From NCBI RefSeq assembly GCF_004379255.2, contig NC_056034.1, forward strand, positions 37,554,887-37,618,886: a stretch of DNA of 64,000 bases. The letters are read 5' to 3'. This document shows positions 34,119-44,859 of this stretch, in pieces. Source of the DNA: Salvia splendens (taxonomy: Eukaryota > Streptophyta > Magnoliopsida > Lamiales > Lamiaceae). The notes beneath the pieces were generated by a model. The model made no database searches. It was not told where the DNA came from and saw only the letters and a program-made list of their open reading frames with translations. Every line of letters starts with the position of its first letter. The first letter of the stretch is position 1. A program made the translations under genes and the position numbers.

Positions 34119-37100
34119 AAACTGCTCACACTTAAACCATACTTGCCCTCAAGTATGAAAGACAAAATAAAGGAATAAGGCAAATTTCGTGCATGGTTAT
34201 TATTTAACTGACTTAAAGAAAAAAAACAAATCCCTATGGGCCATTGCACCTTCTTCCAAGCGGATATGATTCCTTTTGAGCACTTCCAATAATTCACCTT
34301 CATGCTCCCAGGTCAAGCTGTTGTTGATGATAACAGGGAATGTTTCATGTTGCTCCAAGTAAGCATACTTCAGGCCTGGCGGAAGTGTCTTCAACTCTTT
34401 TTTCGGTGGAACATCTTCCTGGGGTAGTGGATTCTCCTCCATCTCCTTGGTAGCTGAATCCTCTCGGTCTGGCAGTTTTTCCACACTGGCTAGATGGGCA
34501 GACCCCTTCGACCTGGCAGACTTCGGATCCTTACAAAACTCTATGATCGCCTCTGCTAACTCCTCATCCGTCAGCTCTTGAGTGTTCATTGCTTCACACC
34601 ATCCTGCTACTTCTCTATCAATTGAGTGACTTAACTCCGAATTATCAAGCTGTTCCTGCATGAGTTCAGTCTCAAGATATTCCTAGACCAATGGGTTAAT
34701 AATATCCACGACTTGAAGATTTTTCACATCTAAAGGTTTTTTCATGCCTCATCAATGTTGAACGTGAATTTCTCCCCATGATAGTCCAAACAAATTGTTC
34801 CATCGAAGAAATCAATTATAGTCTTAGCTGTGCGTAGGAATGGTCTTCCTAAAAGCACTCCGCTAGACTCAGCAGACTCATGTTCACTCATCTTAATCAC
34901 AGGGAAATCAACAGGATACAAGAAATCATGCACCTTAACTATCACATTTTCTAACACACCTTCTGGGCTTATGCATGACCTATCAGCCAATTGGATCACC
35001 ACCTTCGTATCAACTAATCAGAAGAGAGGTAATTTCAGTGCCTGTAGAAATGGTAGGTTGATTTCCAACTTACCAAAAATTTCCATGAAATCGACTGGAT
35101 CATCCTTCTATTTTTTGGCCTCCCTACGGTAGGGAAATGGTTTAACTGTCCTGCTGGGTTCTCCTTTGGAAAACTCTCCAGTTTCTTTCCTCACTTCTTC
35201 ATTTTCCACTTCAGCTCCTGGGTTCAAGAAGGTCGGATCATCCCCTATTCTGATTTCCCTTGTTTCATGGTCTCCCTTATGTGGGGACGTGTCCTCTGGC
35301 TCCTTACTTATCACAGTCGGTCCCCGCTCATCAATCTTCATTGTTGGTCCTTTGCGCTCCCTTCCTGACTTTAAGGTGATTTGACTAATATTTGCTCTGT
35401 CTGGTGGTTTTACTGAGGCAGGGATTCTTCCTTCGTTTCCGCGCATCTCACTCAACGAAGTGGCAATTTGAGATATCTGTTTGGCTAACATATCCATCGC
35501 AGCCTTTTGTTCTTGTTGAGCATCTTGCAACTTGTGGACAAAGTCGTTATTGGCCTGCATGTTGCTCTGAAAATGCTGTTGTGAATTGAGTAGGTCTCCC
35601 ATTATATCATTTGCACTCCTTGGCTGTTTGGGGTATTGCTGACTCGAATTTGATCTCTGGTTCAGGTTGAAATTGGTGTGCGGTCCCTGGTTTCCTTGGT
35701 AGTTGGCTGTGGAGTTTGAGTTATTGCCCTGGTAGTTCCTTTGGTGGGGCGGAACATAGTTGCTTGAGGGTTGATTCTGATTCCTCTTGACCCAGTTGGG
35801 TTGGCTCACTTGATTCCTATTCTCCCAGTTGACTTGTCCTTCTTGATTCATGTGGTTCCAGTTCTCCTGTAAATTTTGCCCCTCCTGATTTCTGTTGGGC
35901 CGGTTCTGCTGGAAATTCGACCCCTTCTGATTCCTGCTAGCCCAGTTGGACTGATTTTCCGGTGGGTTTGAATAATTTGCATTTTGTTATTGGGGCGGTG
36001 GATTCGGGTTATTCTCAGACCATCTGAAATTAGGGTGATCCTTCCATGGGGCATCCCTCTGCTTTCCTGGGTTCCAACTTCCATTCGGGTTCCAGCTCCC
36101 CGCTGTTAGGTTTGGTATACTGAAAAGCATGTTTCGAGCAAGTTCGCGCGAATAGAATCTTGCTTGTATACGGAAAACTCTACAATCCACTTTTAACCCG
36201 ATTCAGTATTATTCGAGCAGTTTCGCACGAATAGAATCAGTATATTATTACATTATGTTTGCTTGTGCATTTATAAGATGTTTTATAAACATTTAAATGT
36301 ATAAGAGGCAAACAAAGTCTAAGTCTTTTGCTTAGTAGACTGGTTGTGGGTGTCGTCCACTTTAAGGTAACACAGTTGGTTCTATGCAATGTTTTGCAAA
36401 AGAAAAAGAAGAATTTCACAACCCAGATAGGCTTAGACTACCTATCGTAGAAGGTTGTAATGTGAGTCCGCATATTTCTAAGCCTTACTGAAATAAGATG
36501 ACGCTGGTGTGGTATAGCACTGAATGGATCTAACAGCAAGACGTGCCTTTATGCTATCTAATGAAAGACTAGGTCTTGATAAATAACTATTTCTTAATCT
36601 ACATACGTTAGCATTGAGCATATGGTATTGATTATGCACTACTTTGACTTATCAAATGGTGCGGGTTTTTCTTAATCTACCCAATAATCCTGATATATTG
36701 GGTAGTTGTGATTAATATCTAGCGGTGCTAGGATTGCTATTATGTTGAATCGTGCGCGAGGTGAGTCTCGTTTGATAATGTCCTCAAGAGGAGCTTGAAC
36801 AAGGTTTTATTATTTGAAAATTGGCCAGTTGGAGTTTTATTACTCTATGAATAATAAATAAACGTTTCTTTCTAAGTCAACTCTTGGAATAAATAAGATG
36901 TTGATTAATTAAGTCCATAGCATATATTAATTAATTAATGGATATTTATATCTTAAGCGCGGGAAATAAACAATAAATAAAACGGAAACCCGAATTACTT
37001 GTAATTTTGGATTTGGATGGGCAGTGCAATATTATTTCTTTAGTGGTTGCTCGTAATATTCCAATATAAGCTTATATTAAATTGTGGGTTCAATTTAATT

Positions 37101-37514
37101 AGTAAAAAGCTAATTAGGTGAGGCCATATCCAAAACCATCCATAGATCCCTGACTGGGCCCAATATGAACTTAATATAAATAGGAGAATAAATGAGACAG
37201 AAAACACACTTATTTTCATTGATAATTTGGTCCCTCTCCTCTCTTTAGAAGGAGACGAAATTTTCATGATTTTCTCTTCCATGAGTTTTTCAGCTCTCCT
37301 CCGTGAGAAAGTTCTGTCTTCTTTATTCGAGTCCTTGTATTTTGATAAGATCAGCCCACCCTGATATCGAGATACAGTTAGGGAACCAGTCAGAAGATCC
37401 GTGGTCTAGTATTGAAGATCATCACGTGGAGAAAGCGCGACCAATCGACGATTCTTTGGAGAATCAAATTGGTAACTCTAAACCGTAGAATTCATGTTTA
37501 GGATTTATATTCTA

Positions 37515-38942
37515 TTTTTTTGGAACACCAAGATGGTGGAGGGTTCGTGGGTCCCTCCTCCCTTCATATCATCAATGGCTTTTTACAAGCATTATGCCCG
37601 AAAGTGACACGGGAAAGAAGTCAGGAGTAGAAAGATGTCGCGACCACATCCTAGGCTGGACACCGACCTATTCCTTACAAAATTACAATCATACAGAGAA
37701 AAAATTAACAGACTAGACTGAGGCCATTCTTGCATGTAGTAACTTCGGTCAATCTTCCTCTTCTTCGAGCCTAACATATGGGGTGCCCTTCTGTTCGAGT
37801 CGGATGGTCGCCCGGAGGAGTCTCGGCATTGTTTGCTCTGTCAAGACTTGCATGCTTAGCGGCCGAGTCCCTGTTTCTACCAGAAAAGTTGCTGCATTGT
37901 TGCCTTCTTTATGAATGAAGAAGAACCTGCATCTACCCTGTTTTTGGAACAACCGGATTTTCGATAAAGAGTGACGACTTTGGGCCGGGCCCAAGGTTCC
38001 GACATTGATCAAGGATATTGCCTGGTGTGCATCTGTTTCGACCCAAACTGGCTGCCCTGCTTCATTCGCATGGAGTAGCCCCTGCTCAATTGTCATGAGT
38101 GCTGCTTCGAGAGTGGAGCGAGCCTTGAGCGGAGTGATGAAAGCCGAAACCAGGGATCCGTTATGGTTTCTCATAATCCCTCCTCCGCTTGCAAGCCCCG
38201 TGGATGAGGAGAACATTCCATAGGTGTTCATTTTCTGCCATGGGTTGTCCTGTGGGTGCCACTTGATAGAGATCACTCTCTGGCCGACCGGCCGAACCCG
38301 TGGCTGCTCTGGGATTGGGATATTGAGCGCCAATCCTTGCCAGTGCTTCGGGCTAATCCTTCCATTCTCCATTAGCCTTTGGATATGTGTCTGTACTTGC
38401 CAAATAACGCCATATGCTCTGAACCGATCCCCATTGTGGCTACTATTGTTGCGTTCCGACCACAAGAACTAGAAAATTAGACTGGATGTTATACGGCTAA
38501 GATGAGACTTTGACGTTTGCTGCACTCTTTTGGACCATCGATACATTCTAGATGAGACTGAGTCCCCCTGTAATAGGGGTTCAGTTGGGCCTTCGAACCA
38601 TGGGTCGAAAAATTCCCACACACGCTGAGCTCCTAGGCTTCCAACAAAAAGGTGCTGTAGCGACTCAATCTGGGGTCGCGTTGGGCAGCATTGACATTTG
38701 GATGCCAGGTTGATCTTCCTCCATTGAAGCTTCGTGTAGACTGGAATTCGGTTTGACAAGAGTCTCCACATGAAGATTGAAATAGAAGCAAATAGACTCT
38801 TGTTCCAAAGATCACCGAGAGCCGGGACAATTGGCCCCTGAGCCCGGATGGTGTCCCAAGCCGATGCAATCGTGAAGTTCCCGTGTTGCGAGAGGCACCA
38901 TCTCGGCGCGTCACTGCTCCCCTCAGTGATCGGTACCTCCAA
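37515..38942 (-). mobile_element. 5'-truncated LINE (zf-RVT and RNase H end) inside the solo LTR
   Basis: On the minus strand the 3' end is a short A-run (T7 at 37515-37521 on the plus strand). Flanks GATTTATATTCTA (ending 37514) and GATTTCCGCGTTCTA (38943-38957) are an imperfect target duplication. Only the last 1.4 kb of the element is present, as expected for a truncated LINE insertion. Confidence 0.8.
37749..38942 (-). pseudogene. LINE ORF2 C-terminus: zinc-binding RT tail and RNase H
   Basis: The upstream segment (38942-38469) matches the zf-RVT region that follows plant LINE reverse transcriptase: SIFMWRLLSNRIPVYTKLQW and the Cys pairs in SKCQCCP. One in-frame stop (38469-38471) separates it from 38465-37749, which is RNase H-like (RVT_3): GGGIMRNHNGSLVSAF, STLEAALMTIEQGLLHA, VETDAHQAISLI and HKEGNNAATFL. 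The acidic residues in EAALMTIE and ETDA are present. The reverse transcriptase itself is lost to 5' truncation. Confidence 0.85.
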
Positions 38943-40242
38943 GATTTCCGCGTTCTAGCATGCAATTCTGTGTTAACATGTGAATTGATTAATCCCATAA
39001 TCTATCAAATGGATCCTACATCTGATTTATTTGTTTTGTACAAGTCTTCCACTGTGCAAGGGGATTCAAACCCCAACACCCGCTGCATTCACTTGAGCTT
39101 GGCATTCCATCTCCCCTTGAGTCCCATAGCAATGGTATCCTTCCTTTGGGCCTGACAATTGTTTGGCCTTTCTGCTAGGGCCGGCGGGTTATTTTTTTCT
39201 AAGGCGGTCAGAATCGTCTTCTCTAGCCTATCCATCCTAACGTCCATCCTATTCTCATTTTTCACATTCACTCCATCCACAGTTCCTCTTCTAAGGATAG
39301 TACGAGGGGAATTATACGCCTTCTTTGCATCAATCAATCTTCTAAAAATCTCCCTGGTTTCGCTCACATGTTTCTTTGTGAAATTCCCCCCGCTAGAGGA
39401 GTTCAGCAAATCCTTGGACTCTGGATTCGCCCCTTCGTAGAAAATGTTGTAGACCTTTGCTTCGCACATTCGGTTGTTGGGGCACGAATCGAGCAATCCT
39501 TTGAAGCGCGACCAATACTGGCTCAAGGACTCATCATAAACATGTCTGCATGCTAGAATTTTCTTCTTGATGGCATTCGTCTTGTTCGCGGGAAAGAAGT
39601 AGTCCAAGAAAAACAGTCTGAAGTCTGCCCACGTGCGGACAGAATTGGCTGGTAACCTTAATAACCATGTGTTGGCCTCACCCTTCAGCGCAAATGGGAG
39701 CGCACGCAATCTGTAATCCTCTTCAGTCAAATTAGGGGGCTTTTTCTGAATACTGCAAAATTTGCAGAATTCATGGAGGAATTCATATAGACACTCAATC
39801 TTTCGCCCGTAGAAGTGTGGCATCACGGCTCTCACGTTAGTTTTGATATCAATCGCCTGCTGGGTTGGGGTAACGACTAACGACTATCTCCGGATCATTA
39901 TCAATTATCTCCGCCACCGCCATGATTTCTGGCTGCTTTTCTTCAAACTCCGGAGGTAATTCCGGCTCTTGCTTCCCAGGTGAGACTGGGTCTGTCTCAC
40001 TTCCAAAACTCGAAGGTGTTGGGTTTGCTGTGGTCAACCCAGACCTAGTGGTAACAGGGGGCTGTCGTCTCCTTGGACCGCCAACTAGTCTGGTTATCCC
40101 TCCAATTTGATGTATTGTTCCAGTACCCGTACCTCGAGCCTCTGTGCTCATAAACTGAAAAAGGAAAAGAAGATGAAAAAAAATAAAATCAGATCAAAAA
40201 CTATATACACCAAATCACTCTAAACACAAACATCAAAATACG

Positions 40243-43200
40243 TGTAGCACCCCGAAAAATTGTGACTTTTTTTATTATTTTTATTTGATGGCTTATTTTA
40301 TTTTAATTAATGTGGATGTTGAATGAGAATTTCTTTTGTGGAAATTGAGTCTCTATATTTTTGAGTTAATTATGTGAAATTAGTTGTTGTGAGTTATGTG
40401 AGTTAATGTGATTAAGCTTCCAATGTGTGTATTAACTTAAATGGGATAATGCATAATCATCCTAGCCATTTTATTTGAAATTTTCAGCCCTCCTATTTAT
40501 TGGAAATAATACTTTCTTTCTTGGATTTAATTAATTGATTTGGAATATTTATCCAAATTAAATCCAAACCAAATTATCCATATGCTATTCTACATGATTT
40601 TCGACCCCTTGGCCATCCCTTGAGATTTTTGAAATCTCCTATTAATTAGGAGAGGGAATTATTTTTGTAGATTTAATTGGTATCTTGTTTATCTCTTTCC
40701 TTGAATTAAAGTCCAATTAAATCTTACCATATCTTGCCAAATCTCTCCATATCCTATTTTAATTAGGATTTGATTCTTTTTTTCCCTAAAACCTCATAAT
40801 TTTCGCCCATATGCCTTTCAATTACTTGTGAGATTAATTTATTTGTTACCTATTTTGTGAGAGTCTTTTCCTGCAAGAAATTACCAAATTTAAATCATAT
40901 TCCTATTTTATTTGAGGATTTAAGTATTTTTCCTTGATTTTTCCCATTATACACGCCCCTTTTTATTTCCCACTTGGAGATGCTTGAATTATTTTGTTAC
41001 CTTATTTATGAGATACTCAATATCTTTTTACCTATTTTGTGAGTATCTTTCTCTCCAAGTAAATACCAAATAAATTTCTATGCTAATTAAATAGAAGTTT
41101 TAGAAAATTACTCCCCCACATACTACACGTCTATTTTCCTTTTAATGGTGTGATTTATTCATTGACCTCTATTTTATTCTTCCACAATTTTAATTGCTTT
41201 ATTGTGGGATTTATCCTAGACTATAAATTAAAAGAACTCTTCCCTAGCCCTCATATTTTCACCTCCCTCTTCTCTCCATTCCACACGTCTCTCTCTTCCT
41301 CTCCTTCTCCACCAATCCTTCACCAATTCCTTGTTCTTGCATCATTGTGGAGTTGGAAATTCAAGATTCATCGAAGAATCGCATCATTCGTCATTCCTAC
41401 CGATTGTTTTTCAAGAGAAAGGTATACTTTGATTCATCTTTCTCCTTCTTACCATTGAATCCATGTTTCTTGATCCCCTCATGCATATAGTGAGTGTAGA
41501 AATCGTAGATCTAAAAATTAATCGGTTGGGAAGTATGTTTGCATGAGAAAGTATGTGTATGTGCGTGTATGTATGTGTGTGTGTGAGTTTGTGGATGATT
41601 CATTGGTGAATGCTATGTGTAAATAGGAGAACATGGTTTTGATGTCGTTTTTGAAGCGGGAATATGTGTTGAAAGCATGAATATGTATGTGTGGATGAAT
41701 GATAGACAAACCCTAGTTTGTAAATGTTGAGCATGAAAACTGTGGTGTTTGGACAGTAGGTTCCGACGAGTGTTTGGCCAACCAAAAGATCTTATTTTGG
41801 CACGAATTTTTAACTGAGTGATATTTTAAGTGTCTTCTGTGTTGTGTCAAAATTTCAGCCTCTTTTGACGAAAGATGAATTTTTAACAAATTTTTCAATT
41901 GAACTGCGCAGTCCTGTCAGAATTTATATTCTCGTCCAGTGAGTTTCGTTTTTATTTTTGACCAATCTAAAGATGTGATTTTGGTGTGAATTTTTAGCTG
42001 GATGAACCTTGATGTGTCTACTGTGTGGTGACCAAATTTTAGCTTCAAATGATATCGGATGGATTTTTAATGATTTTTACAAAACGACTGCGCTGTTCTG
42101 CCAGATTCATATATTGATTGAAATAGTCTTGTTGGCAAGTTTTGAATGAAATACATGATACATGTGTGAGTAAGAACTTATCCTATGATGTGATTATGCA
42201 TTGAACGTTGATGTATGCCAAATGGTTCGTATCGTTTATGATGGTGAACGTTGGGATGGGTAATATGAGAAAACGATGAAAGGAACGATAGGGCATGCAT
42301 GAGTAATGTGTTGATAGAAAACTGATTGTGTTGTATTATGTGGTTATAATGTTGATAAGTGTTGTTGTGCGTACGTGGGTATGAAGAGCAAGGATTTCAA
42401 TAAAGTTGTGAACCGTGTTTGTAAGCAATCGAGGTGGGCTTTCTTTACTAGAACTCTTTTACGTTTCAAAATTATGATATTGGAGATATAAGGGTGGTTT
42501 AAAGTGTTATGTCATGCCATGATTGTTTTGATGTTGAGATTGTTTCCTGATGCCTAGTTCGTTTGAGCTTGCTTCGTTAGGCTATAGGGCTATGTGTGAA
42601 ACGAATTCGGGTCTGAGTAGGGCCGCAAACCCTATCAGGCTGTGTACATAGGTGGGATCGGGAGCCGTCCTTGCTAGTCGGCCGGTCTCATGGGCGAATA
42701 GTGTGGCCACACTTTCGTCGCACTATGGTAAGAGGATGTAATTGATTGATTGTGGAGAAAGTGGGGAGATTGTTTTGACTGGCCAGTCTACGAAAATGTT
42801 TTGTGATACTTGATGATATTCTTTTCTAAAATGTTAAAACTCGAGTTCACTATGGTATGGATGACATAACTTTTATCAAATATGTTGGTGTGTGTCCACT
42901 GAGTATGTCAAGTACTCAGCCCTGCATATGTTTTCTTTATGTGCAGGTTGAGCAGTGATGTTGCGGCGGATGTTGAGTCGAGCCTTAAGAAATTCCGGAT
43001 GCGGCATGTCTTCATACATAGGCGTCTCCCTATGACTCTCCAGACACCTTTATTCTGATGCCTTGTTTCGAATCGTTCTTGATAAAGTCTTTCATTTTGC
43101 TCTACACTACTTTATGACATTAATTACCTTGATATATTAACTCGCTGCTTAATTGTTTAATCGATTAAAACTTTTCTTTTGAAGCTTTGTTTAAGATGTT

Positions 43201-43299
43201 GTCTTTCATTGTTTTCCCCTTCTTCTTCCCCGCTTCTTAGTCCCTTCCCTAGTCACAATTTCCCCGTCTTTACTATCTTTAGTAAGGGCGGTCGTGACA
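40243..43299 (+). mobile_element. Chromovirus solo LTR with perfect 5 bp target duplication
   Basis: It begins TGTAGCACCCCG and ends GGCGGTCGTGACA, and is flanked by ATACG on both sides (40238-40242 and 43300-43304). The 3057 bp sequence is related to the LTR at 412-3000 (same end, same double-hairpin block). It sits between the Athila-like primer-binding site and gag. No internal region remains, so it is a solo LTR. Confidence 0.93.
42899..42947 (+). other. Double hairpin in the solo LTR
   Basis: CTGAGTA (42899-42905) pairs with TACTCAG (42913-42919), and CCTGCA (42921-42926) with TGCAGG (42942-42947). This is the counterpart of 2658-2705, with stems kept and loops changed. Confidence 0.55.
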
Positions 43300-43311
43300 A
43301 TACGTCATCCA

Positions 43312-43329
43312 TCCCCGGCAACGGCGCCA
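43312..43329 (-). other. Athila-like primer-binding site (tRNA-Asp)
   Basis: On the minus strand TGGCGCCGTTGCCGGGGA lies two bases after the end of the 5' LTR. It is complementary to the 3' end of plant tRNA-Asp, the primer typical of Athila elements. Confidence 0.85.
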
Positions 43330-43331
43330 TT

Positions 43332-44854
43332 TGATAGAGGTAGAGATGTGAGGTCAAACAGGTCTAGAGGATTCACTTGATCGCTAAGCCTAGGGACTCT
43401 CTAAACTATCTGATTGTGTCGTTAGGAGACTCACAATCGCTATCAAAACCTTAACTCATTTACTAATTGGCTAGTATAGGGAGTAAGGATCTATCCCATA
43501 GAGACAGACAGGGTAAGCAAGTGTTCAGAGGACTTGGAAGGGGTCGGCTGCTGCCATGCAACTCATGGGTTAAGACTTGACTAACAACTAGACTTGGGAG
43601 AAATTAGAGGTGACTATCCAATCTGCTAGGCATAGGGAACAGAAAGAGAACGTACGCATGCATGGGTAACATAAATGAAGGTTTAACGACAGAAATTTAA
43701 TACCAAACTACTTGACCAGGTAAACGGGTTTCCTAAAACGGCTAAACAGAACATAAACATGCGGTGGGGACCATTTTTCCGAATTAACTAGTATGACGGA
43801 AAAGCTGCAAAAAGCAAACAACACAGATGACGGAAACGACTTCTAATTAATTCTACCTTCATCTTCTCCAACAATCAAGATAACAGAAACGAAAACAGAG
43901 CATCAACATATGAAAACAGAGCAATAACAAAATCGACTTCAAATGTTACGATCAAACACAAAACGACTAGATCTAAACTACTAGGCCGAGCAAACAAACA
44001 AAAAACAGTAAACATCCATAACCATGCAAACTTCATAACATCCCGACTCAGATCCACAACTCTGTTTAACAATTCAACTCAGATCAACCAAAAACCAACT
44101 CGAATACGTCAAATCCACACTCATCAACTCCAATTCAACCGATTCAACGACAAATTAACTTCGATCAAACCGATTTCCACTCAAAATCAAACATCAATTG
44201 CGAAAAGCATCCAAAACAGTAAATACCAACAATCAAACATCAGAATCAGCTAAACAGAGAACATAAACTTCCATAACTACGATATTTAAGGTTCAACACT
44301 GAAACAATAAACACCGAGCTTCTAAAACGGTGAAGTCTCGGCTTAAAACTACGAAAAACAACAGAAAACAGTAAATTGTATCTTCGCCCTTCACAAGGAC
44401 AGTGTTACACCACTGAAACTGAACTAGGCTACCACGAACTCCCAGAATTTTACCCCATAAATGCTTAAGTGCGCAGAGAAATGTGTGTGAAGTGATGAGC
44501 TAAGAACGAAAATGTAAATGATGATCCGTCCTCCTCTCTCTTCATGTTGTCTCTATTTATAGATGAGGCTCAAACTTCTAGGGTAGTTTCTCTGCTGAAT
44601 TGTCGATTTTACCCTCCTAGAAAGTCCTTCAAAAATATACTTTTCCGCTCACAGCTGCTTCCTCGATCTCCTGGGTCAGGTTGCAAACTGGCTTCTTCAC
44701 TCCTCTTTTCCTTCAGTTTCCTCTGCTTGGTAGACTTTTCCTTCCGTTTCTTTGACCTGGCAGATTCTCTACGCACCTAAACTTAAAACGTGTATTAATT
44801 CACAGAAATCATAGAATTTAACTTCATAACTGATGCATGAAATTGGCCTTATCA
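43332..44854 (-). repeat. Athila-like 5' LTR
   Basis: It runs TGATAAGG...CTATCA on the minus strand, 1523 bp, with a TATAAATA promoter at 44554-44561. It keeps the 320 bp block that the 3' LTR has lost. Confidence 0.9.
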
Positions 44855-44859
44855 ATATG

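Larger units (their letters stand above)
36104..39078 (+). mobile_element. Copia-type solo LTR, split by a LINE
   Basis: It starts TGTTAGGTTTGGTATAC and ends ATTCAAACCCCAACA. The pentamer CCCGC occurs directly before (36099-36103) and directly after (39079-39083), a perfect 5 bp target duplication. With the LINE at 37515-38942 removed, the LTR is about 1.5 kb. No internal coding region is present, so it is a solo LTR produced by LTR-LTR recombination. The family assignment (copia) rests on general LTR style only; the TG...CA ends and the duplication are direct observations. Confidence 0.82.
34200..40151 (-). pseudogene. Athila-like gag-protease remnant, interrupted
   Basis: Minus-strand order: gag N-terminus 40151-39849 (MSTEARGTGTGTIHQIGG), then after a frameshift the capsid region 39835-39089 (LRALPFALKGEANTWLLRLP, SLSQYWSRFKGLLDSCP, Retrotrans_gag type). 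A copia solo LTR interrupts it at 36104-39078. Gag resumes at about 36100 with an Asn/Gln-rich stretch and MLAKQISQIATSLSEMRGNE (coiled-coil-like), with stops at 35987 and 35108. Protease follows at 35002-34742: VVIQLADRSCISPEGVLENV and GVLLGRPFLRTAKTIID. A pre-RT segment (34661-34200: LKTLPPGLKYAYLEQHETFP) ends abruptly in KSVK. No RT core, RNase H or integrase motif remains. The element cannot encode its own mobility. Confidence 0.88.
32921..44854 (-). mobile_element. Athila-like Ty3/gypsy element, pol-deleted, with nested insertions
   Basis: The element reads on the minus strand. The 5' LTR is 43332-44854, the 3' LTR 32921-34118, both starting TGATAAGGCCAATTTCATGC. The primer-binding site next to the 5' LTR (43312-43329) is an exact match to the 3' end expected of tRNA-Asp, as in Athila elements. 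Gag and protease remnants lie between. RT, RNase H and integrase are absent: the pol frame breaks off at about 34200 and the sequence before the 3' LTR follows directly. Flanking pentamers are ATAGG (32916-32920) and ATATG (44855-44859), one mismatch. About 6.0 kb of the span is later insertions (36104-39078 and 40243-43299). Confidence 0.9.
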
